In this document: positions 41,379 through 46,010 of the stretch, one piece after another
Layout: each line of letters begins with the position of its first letter
Position numbering within the stretch: position 1 is the stretch's first letter
The notes under the pieces: generated by a model
What the model was told of the DNA's origin: nothing
What the model saw: only the letters and a program-made list of their open reading frames with translations
The model's database searches: none
Source: Frigoriflavimonas asaccharolytica
GTDB lineage: Bacteria; Bacteroidota; Bacteroidia; Flavobacteriales; Weeksellaceae
Direction of reading: 5' to 3'
NCBI RefSeq assembly: GCF_013294015.1
Contig: NZ_JABSNO010000027.1
Span: 1-46,010 of the forward strand
Length of the DNA stretch: 46,010 bases
Program-made: the position numbers and the translations under genes

Positions 41379-41960
41379 ATGATGGATAAAAAAGTAAAAA
41401 TAGTAGATAAAAAAGCAGCCTTGTTGCAAGCCACCTTAACCTTGGTGAACAATCATGGTTTTCATAACGCACCCATGGCAAAAATTGCCAAATTGGCGGG
41501 TGTTGCTCCAGCTACTATTTACCTTTATTTTGAAAATAAACAAGACCTCATCAATACCTTGTATCTAGAAGTTAAAAAATCTTATAGCGATTTTGCTTTT
41601 ACCAATTACGAGGCATCTATGTCGGTGAAAAAAGGCTTTGAGATTATCTGGAACAATATTGCGCACTATAAATTGAATACCATCAGTGAAGCCAACTTTC
41701 TATCGCAATGCGATACAAGTCCGATGATAGATGAAGCCATCAGAATAGAAGGGCTTAAAAATTTGCAGCCGCTTTTGGATCTTTGGGAAAAAGGAAAATC
41801 GGAAGGGATAATAAAACCTTTGTCAATTTATGCCTTGTACGCACACACCATTTATCCGCTATCCTTTTTATTAGAAATGCAACAACGTGGGATCTTCACA
41901 ATAGATGAAACTATGAAAGCAAATATGTTTCAAGTAGCTTGGGATGCGATAAAAACCTAA
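41379..41960 (+). CDS. TetR/AcrR family transcriptional regulator
   Basis: 193 residues. The N-terminal helix-turn-helix is A-K-L-A-G-V-A-P-A-T-I-Y-L-Y-F-E-N-K (about residues 38-55), the standard TetR signature. The C-terminal ligand-binding domain has no recognisable ligand motif. TetR proteins repress from palindromes and release DNA when a ligand binds. It is preceded by a perfect palindrome and followed by a related half-palindrome before the oxidoreductase, so it probably controls itself and the 42.1-44.3 kb genes. An ATG three bases downstream is also possible. Confidence 0.9.
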   Translation: MMDKKVKIVDKKAALLQATLTLVNNHGFHNAPMAKIAKLAGVAPATIYLYFENKQDLINTLYLEVKKSYSDFAFTNYEASMSVKKGFEIIWNNIAHYKLNTISEANFLSQCDTSPMIDEAIRIEGLKNLQPLLDLWEKGKSEGIIKPLSIYALYAHTIYPLSFLLEMQQRGIFTIDETMKANMFQVAWDAIKT

Positions 41961-41979
41961 TTTTTTAATTAAAAAAAAG

Positions 41980-41994
41980 AATGAACGTTTAGTT
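41980..41994 (+). promoter_or_regulatory. second TetR-type operator, imperfect
   Basis: AATGAACGTTTAGTT shares the left arm and centre of the palindrome at 41323-41336 but has changes in the right arm. It lies between tetR and the oxidoreductase gene. Confidence 0.5.
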
Positions 41995-42107
41995 ATTGTG
42001 AAGTGCGGTGTATCTTGTATAAAGTACAATGTACAAAGTATATAGATGCGAACTAAAAATAATAAAAGTAAAAATCAAATAGTAATTTAATTATAAATAA
42101 TAATATA

Positions 42108-43103
42108 ATGAATAAAGTAATCACATTAAATAGTCGGCCAGTTGGGAAACCACAGCTTTCAGATTTTAAATTTGAAGAAGTGGAAATGCCCCAAATGAAG
42201 GATGGTGAAGTGCTATTGAAAACGAAATTTGTTTCTGTAGATCCTTATTTACGCGGCAGAATGAGCGATGCAAAATCTTATGTTCCACCTTTTGAATTGC
42301 AAAAAGCCATGAGTTCTGGCGTAGTAGCAGAAGTAACAGAATCTAAGAACGATCAATTTAAAGTAGGCGACTTTGTATCTGGTTCGCTAGAGTGGAAAGA
42401 GTTGCAAAGCGTGAATCCAGAGCATTTAACAAAAGTAGATGATCAAATAGCGCCACTTTCTAATTATTTAGGAATTCTGGGAATGACAGGCTTAACGGCT
42501 TACTTAGGTCTAACGGAAATAGGAAAACCGCAAAAAGGTGAAACCATTTTAGTTTCTGGTGCAGCTGGTGCAGTAGGAAGCGTGGTAGGACAAATTGGGA
42601 AAATATTAGGTTGTAGAGTAGTGGGAATAGCTGGTACAGATGAAAAAGTAGAATTTCTAAAATCTGAATTCGGCTATGATGACGCCATCAATTACAACAC
42701 GACAGAAAATATGACAAAAGCTATCGCAGAAGCTTGTCCAAATGGAGTAGATGTTTATTATGATAATGTAGGTGGAGATATTTCTGATGCTGCACATACC
42801 AATATTAATAGATTTGGTAGAGTTATCGTATGTGGAGCCATTTCTACTTATAACGAAACAGAGGTTCCAACAGGCCCAAGAGTGGAGGGTTTTTTAATTA
42901 AGAAAAGTGTATTGATGCAAGGCTTTATCGTGAGCAACTACGCAGAGAAATTTCCAGAAGCCGTGAAGCAATTAGCGCAATGGTTAGCTGAAGGAAAACT
43001 GAAATCTTCAGAAACAATTGTAGAAGGTTTTGATCAAATTCCTCAAGCTTTTATCGACTTATTTTCAGGGAAGAATACTGGAAAAATGATCGTAAAAATA
43101 TAA
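42108..43103 (+). CDS. NADP-dependent oxidoreductase, MDR superfamily (CurA/leukotriene B4 DH-like)
   Basis: 331 residues. Motifs of the zinc-free medium-chain reductases are present: V-D-P-Y-L-R-G-R-M near residue 44, the nucleotide-binding S-G-A-A-G-A-V-G-S-V-V-G-Q near residue 150, and Y-Y-D-N-V-G-G. These enzymes reduce the C=C bond of alpha,beta-unsaturated carbonyls and related compounds using NADPH. It follows tetR and precedes a YqhD-like dehydrogenase by 19 bp, consistent with a reactive-carbonyl response. Substrate not determinable here. Confidence 0.92.
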   Translation: MNKVITLNSRPVGKPQLSDFKFEEVEMPQMKDGEVLLKTKFVSVDPYLRGRMSDAKSYVPPFELQKAMSSGVVAEVTESKNDQFKVGDFVSGSLEWKELQSVNPEHLTKVDDQIAPLSNYLGILGMTGLTAYLGLTEIGKPQKGETILVSGAAGAVGSVVGQIGKILGCRVVGIAGTDEKVEFLKSEFGYDDAINYNTTENMTKAIAEACPNGVDVYYDNVGGDISDAAHTNINRFGRVIVCGAISTYNETEVPTGPRVEGFLIKKSVLMQGFIVSNYAEKFPEAVKQLAQWLAEGKLKSSETIVEGFDQIPQAFIDLFSGKNTGKMIVKI

Positions 43104-43122
43104 TTTAAATATAGATAATAAG

Positions 43123-44283
43123 ATGAATAATTTCACATACAGAAATCCAACAAAAATTTTGTTTGGTAAAGGTCAGATAGAAAATTTGGCAACAGAGATT
43201 CCAGCTAATTCTAAAGTATTAATGCTTTACGGTGGTGGAAGTATTAAGAAAAATGGAATTTACGAACAAGTGAAAACGGCTCTTGCAGATTTCACAGTTT
43301 TAGAATTTGGCGGTATTCCTGCCAATCCAGAATACAGCGTTTTATTAGACGCGCTGAAAATCATTAAAGAAGAAAAGATTGATTATTTGCTAGCTGTTGG
43401 TGGTGGTTCTGTAATAGATGGCACTAAGTTTTTATCTGCTGCAGCGCTTCATGAAGGTGAAACACCATGGAATATTTTAACAGATAAAAAACCAATAACC
43501 AAAGGATTGCCTTTTGCAACAGTTCTAACATTACCAGCTACAGGTTCTGAAATGAATTCTGGTTCTGTAATCACGAGAGCAGAAACGCAAGAGAAATTGG
43601 CTTTTGGTGGACCGGGAATGTTCCCTGTATTTTCAATTTTAGATCCAGAAGTGATTAAATCTATACCACAAAGACAATTGGCAAACGGAATTGCAGATGC
43701 ATTTACCCACGTGATGGAACAATACATGACTTATCCAATTGGAGCATTGTTGCAAGATCGTTTTGCAGAAAGCATTATGCAAACTTTGGTAGAAGTTGCA
43801 CCTGCCATTATGAAAGATCCTACAGATTACCAAGCAGCGTCTAACTTTATGTGGAGTTGTACGATGGCACTGAACGGATTAATCCAACAAGGTGTACCAG
43901 GAGATTGGGCAGTTCACATGATGGGCCATGAATTGACGGCAATGTATGGCATAGACCACGCAAGAACTTTGGCTATTTTGGCGGGAAATCATTACCGTTA
44001 CAACTTTGAAACAAAGAAAGAAAAATTAGCACAGTATGCAGAACGCGTATGGAATGTTACAGAGGGATCTTTAGAAGACAAAGCAAACGCTGGAATAGAA
44101 AAAACCGACGAATTCTTTAAATCTTTAGGTATTGATATTAAATTATCTGACTACACAAAAGATTATGAAGGAACTGGAAGCAACGTTGCTAAACGTTTTA
44201 CAGAAAGAGGTTGGGAAGGATTAGGCGAGCACAAATCACTAAAACCAAGCGATGCTCAGAAAATTATTGAGATGAGTTATTAG
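43123..44283 (+). CDS. iron-containing alcohol dehydrogenase (YqhD-like)
   Basis: 386 residues, as in E. coli YqhD. NADP-binding G-G-G-S-V-I-D-G-T-K near residue 93, and metal ligands in A-D-A-F-T-H-V-M-E-Q-Y, H-M-M-G-H-E-L and G-I-D-H-A-R, match the family. YqhD-type enzymes reduce short-chain aldehydes such as glyoxal-type and lipid-derived aldehydes with NADPH. Gene order with the MDR reductase and the DJ-1-like gene supports aldehyde detoxification. The stop is followed by degenerate GTTGGAAGACGG repeats. Confidence 0.93.
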   Translation: MNNFTYRNPTKILFGKGQIENLATEIPANSKVLMLYGGGSIKKNGIYEQVKTALADFTVLEFGGIPANPEYSVLLDALKIIKEEKIDYLLAVGGGSVIDGTKFLSAAALHEGETPWNILTDKKPITKGLPFATVLTLPATGSEMNSGSVITRAETQEKLAFGGPGMFPVFSILDPEVIKSIPQRQLANGIADAFTHVMEQYMTYPIGALLQDRFAESIMQTLVEVAPAIMKDPTDYQAASNFMWSCTMALNGLIQQGVPGDWAVHMMGHELTAMYGIDHARTLAILAGNHYRYNFETKKEKLAQYAERVWNVTEGSLEDKANAGIEKTDEFFKSLGIDIKLSDYTKDYEGTGSNVAKRFTERGWEGLGEHKSLKPSDAQKIIEMSY

Positions 44284-44361
44284 GAGTTGGAAGACGGAGG
44301 TCGGGAGTTGGGAGATGGAAGTTGGGAGACGGAAGACTGAAGTTGGAAGACGGAAGTTGGA
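44284..44361. repeat. degenerate GGAAGACGGAAGTTG-type repeat
   Basis: About eight imperfect purine-rich units of the kind GTTGGAAGACGG follow the alcohol dehydrogenase stop. Such short intergenic repeats are typical of Flavobacteriia and are unlikely to code. Confidence 0.7.
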
Positions 44362-44485
44362 AATCTTTAAACCAGATTTATAAAATTGTAAATTATTAGG
44401 TATCCGTAATTTATCATAATAAGTTTTTGACACTATTTTTTGTCATTCCGTAGGAATCTAGCGTCCTGTCTGACAATGCATTTAG

Positions 44486-44548
44486 ATTGACTTCGTCGAA
44501 CCACTTCGTTAGGTTTCCTACGGAAATCGAAGATTCGACGAAGTCAAT
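44486..44548. repeat. 15-bp perfect inverted repeat element
   Basis: Arms ATTGACTTCGTCGAA (44486-44500) and TTCGACGAAGTCAAT (44534-44548) are perfectly complementary with a 33-bp loop. Part of the loop (CCTACGGAAAT) also pairs with CATTCCGTAGGAA at about 44443-44456, so a larger nested structure is possible. This is a palindromic dispersed element, not a simple terminator. Confidence 0.75.
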
Positions 44549-44670
44549 GACAACATTGTGTTAATTTAGCAATGTTATTATTAAAAATGGACCTACATAA
44601 AACCAATCAAAAAAGGGAAAAATAAGAACTCAGCTTATTTTATCTTTAAAAAGATGTATTTAAGCTTCAG

Positions 44671-44692
44671 CTTTTGTTCCTTTTGTGGTTAA
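44671..44692. repeat. solo end of the MITE-like repeat
   Basis: The right terminal sequence CTTTTGTTCCTTTTGTGGTT plus AA matches the ends of the elements at 45533-45673 and 45863-45884. A matching left end is not seen nearby, so this is a partial copy. Confidence 0.65.
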
Positions 44693-44765
44693 AAAATTAT
44701 TCGTAAAAAACTTAAACAAGCTCTAAGAATTTAGAGATTAAAATTAAAAAAATTAAAAAAACATT

Positions 44766-45446
44766 ATGAAAGTATTATTTGTATTAACATCACACGATGA
44801 ATTAGGAAACACTGGCGAAAAAACAGGATTTTGGGTAGAAGAATTTGCAGCACCTTACTATTATTTAGTAGATAAAGGCGTTGATGTAATTTTAGCTTCG
44901 CCAAAAGGTGGACAACCACCAATTGACCCAACAAGTGACAAACCAGAAAATCAAACAGAAGCGACGAAAAGATTTAAAGCAGATGCTGAACTTCAAGAAA
45001 AATTGAGCAAAACTCACGTTCTTGCAGACGTTAAATCTGAAGATTACGACGCAGTATTTTATCCAGGTGGTCACGGTCCACTTTGGGATCTAGCGGAAAG
45101 TGAAGTTTCTGCAGATTTGATTCAAAGTTTTTACAACGCTAATAAACCGGTATCTTTTGTTTGCCATGCACCAGCTGCATTGAAAATGGTGAAAAATACT
45201 GATGGAGAACCATTAGTAAAAGGTAAAAAAGTAACTGGTTTCACCAACTCTGAAGAAGCATTGGTACAGTTAACGGATGTCGTTCCATTTTTAGTAGAAG
45301 ATATGCTAAAAGCCAATGGTGGAATTTACAGTAAAAAAGGAGATTTCGAGACTTATGCTGTAGAAGATGGTCTATTGATTACAGGTCAAAATCCTGCATC
45401 TTCTGAGAAAGTAGCTGAAATGTTATTGAATCAACTTCAAAAATAA
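44766..45446 (+). CDS. DJ-1/PfpI family protein (type 1 glutamine amidotransferase fold)
   Basis: 226 residues. K-T-G-F-W-V-E-E near the N-terminus (with the acid Glu), D-A-V-F-Y-P-G-G-H-G-P-L-W-D near residue 99, and V-C-H-A-P-A-A with the nucleophile Cys near residue 137 match the Hsp31/GATase1-like group. Related proteins work as glyoxalases or chaperones for glycation damage; the precise activity cannot be read from sequence. Position after the two aldehyde-handling reductases supports glyoxal-type detoxification. It has its own leader with a repeat end at 44671-44692 and a terminator at 45473-45519. Confidence 0.9.
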   Translation: MKVLFVLTSHDELGNTGEKTGFWVEEFAAPYYYLVDKGVDVILASPKGGQPPIDPTSDKPENQTEATKRFKADAELQEKLSKTHVLADVKSEDYDAVFYPGGHGPLWDLAESEVSADLIQSFYNANKPVSFVCHAPAALKMVKNTDGEPLVKGKKVTGFTNSEEALVQLTDVVPFLVEDMLKANGGIYSKKGDFETYAVEDGLLITGQNPASSEKVAEMLLNQLQK

Positions 45447-45472
45447 TTTGAAGCTATTATTCACAATTCTTT

Positions 45473-45519
45473 AAATAGAAATGTTCCGAGGTAATTGTGC
45501 TTCGGAACATTTTCTATTT
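45473..45519 (+). terminator. rho-independent terminator of the DJ-1-like gene
   Basis: AAATAGAAATGTTCCGAGG pairs with CTTCGGAACATTTTCTATTT around a short loop, with T-rich sequence in the right arm. It lies 27 bp after the stop codon. Confidence 0.8.
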
Positions 45520-45532
45520 GATGGCTTATTTT

Positions 45533-45673
45533 TTAACCACAAAAGGAACAAAAGTTTTTTACTGTGAAAAGGAAAACTTAAGGTCTCTTTAAAGCGAAAA
45601 TGAGAGTTTTATGCATGGTTTTAACTTTGAGTAGCCTTACTTAAGCTTCTGCTTTTGTTCCTTTTGTGGTTAA
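45533..45673. mobile_element. MITE-like element, about 141 bp
   Basis: Left end begins TTAACCACAAAAGGAACAAA (45533-45552 and two more bases) and the right end (45652-45673) is its exact inverse, giving 22-bp terminal inverted repeats. The interior has no gene. A second, less perfect copy follows. Confidence 0.7.
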
Positions 45674-45751
45674 AAATTTAATAACGATTTTATTAAACCA
45701 CAAATCGAAGATTCACTGAATCCATTGAAAAATTAATAAAAAAAATGAAGT

Positions 45752-45884
45752 AAAAGGAACAAAAGTGTTTTGCAGCGTAAAGGAATTCAAAAATCTTTTT
45801 AAAGGTAAAATAAGAATTTATAAGCCTTATTTTAACTTTAAGGAGCCTTATTTAAGCTTCTGCTTTTGTTTCTTTTGTGGTTAA
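45752..45884. mobile_element. second MITE-like copy, diverged
   Basis: Left end AAAAGGAACAAAAG (45752-45765) lacks the first bases of the full end; the right end CTTTTGTTTCTTTTGTGG (45863-45880) has one change from copy 1. Internal blocks such as TTTAAGCTTCTG are shared with copy 1. It is a related but decayed copy. Confidence 0.6.
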
Positions 45885-45974
45885 AAAAACATTTATAAAA
45901 TTGTAAATTTATATGTAGTCAGCCATTAAAAACTATTTAAACAACTGATTAATAGTTATTTAGAAGTTATAAAG

Positions 45975-46006
45975 TTTGTTTATATCTGCAAGAAAACGTA
46001 TCTTTA
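45975..46006 (+). promoter_or_regulatory. possible promoter for a gene beyond the window
   Basis: TTTG (45975-45978), 20 bp, then TATCTTTA (45999-46006), seven of eight matches to TAnnTTTG. It would drive a plus-strand gene starting outside the window. Confidence 0.35.
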
Positions 46007-46010
46007 TGTA

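Overview
The window looks like a chromosomal segment of a low-GC member of the Bacteroidota, most likely Flavobacteriia (Chryseobacterium/Weeksellaceae-like). The grounds are AT-rich codon use, promoters with the Bacteroidota -7 box TAnnTTTG, a Bacteroidota-type TssD (Hcp) protein, a DUF6266 protein, and short dispersed GACTACGCTCAG-type repeats. No rRNA, tRNA or CRISPR array was seen.

Region 1 (0.2-5.8 kb) is a stress-gene block, mostly on the minus strand: tspo-like, dps, and a DUF1269 - phosphoglycerate mutase - lipoprotein operon, then two small unknown genes, one broken by a 10-bp tandem duplication. Four promoters here share a CRP/FNR-like dyad (TGAY-N4-RTCA) exactly 23 bp upstream of a -7-like box. 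A DEDDh exonuclease gene follows on the plus strand.

Region 2 (6.4-11.5 kb) is an SOS mutagenesis locus. A LexA/S24-like repressor diverges from a Y-family polymerase and an error-prone DnaE2-type polymerase. Two ATTTGT/ACAAAT dyads overlap the -7 boxes of the divergent promoters. An SRAP (YedK/HMCES) gene lies separately at 24.9 kb.

Region 3 (11.6-24.2 kb, minus strand) is a type VI secretion effector array: tssD, complete vgrG, a lipase-type effector with a lipoprotein and a small membrane protein, a 5'-truncated vgrG copy, a metallopeptidase effector broken by an in-frame stop, lipoproteins, two more metallopeptidase fragments, and a toxin-23-like effector with its lipoprotein. Each complete effector start carries the same N-terminal segment of about 45 residues (MSRTRIVKG...), and lies 11 bp after a vgrG 3' end or its remnant. 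The pattern indicates cassette turnover by recombination between vgrG 3' ends and effector 5' ends.

Region 4 (24.9-41.1 kb) is an accessory and probable defence island. It holds a HTH gene, a DUF6266 gene, and a type I restriction system (hsdR, GIY-YIG gene, repeat cluster, hsdM, hsdS with in-frame 21-bp repeats). Downstream in the same direction are a SIR2-SLOG (ThsA-like) gene and, 11 bp later, a short ThiC-like radical-SAM gene; this pair is the best candidate for an undescribed system. Several unknown genes, one decayed gene and a HipA-like kinase/DUF3037-like pair follow.

Region 5 (41.3-46 kb) has a TetR regulator with a palindromic operator, an MDR-type NADP-dependent oxidoreductase, a YqhD-like alcohol dehydrogenase and a DJ-1/PfpI-family protein, which together suggest reactive-carbonyl detoxification. 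The window ends in MITE-like repeats with terminal inverted repeats.
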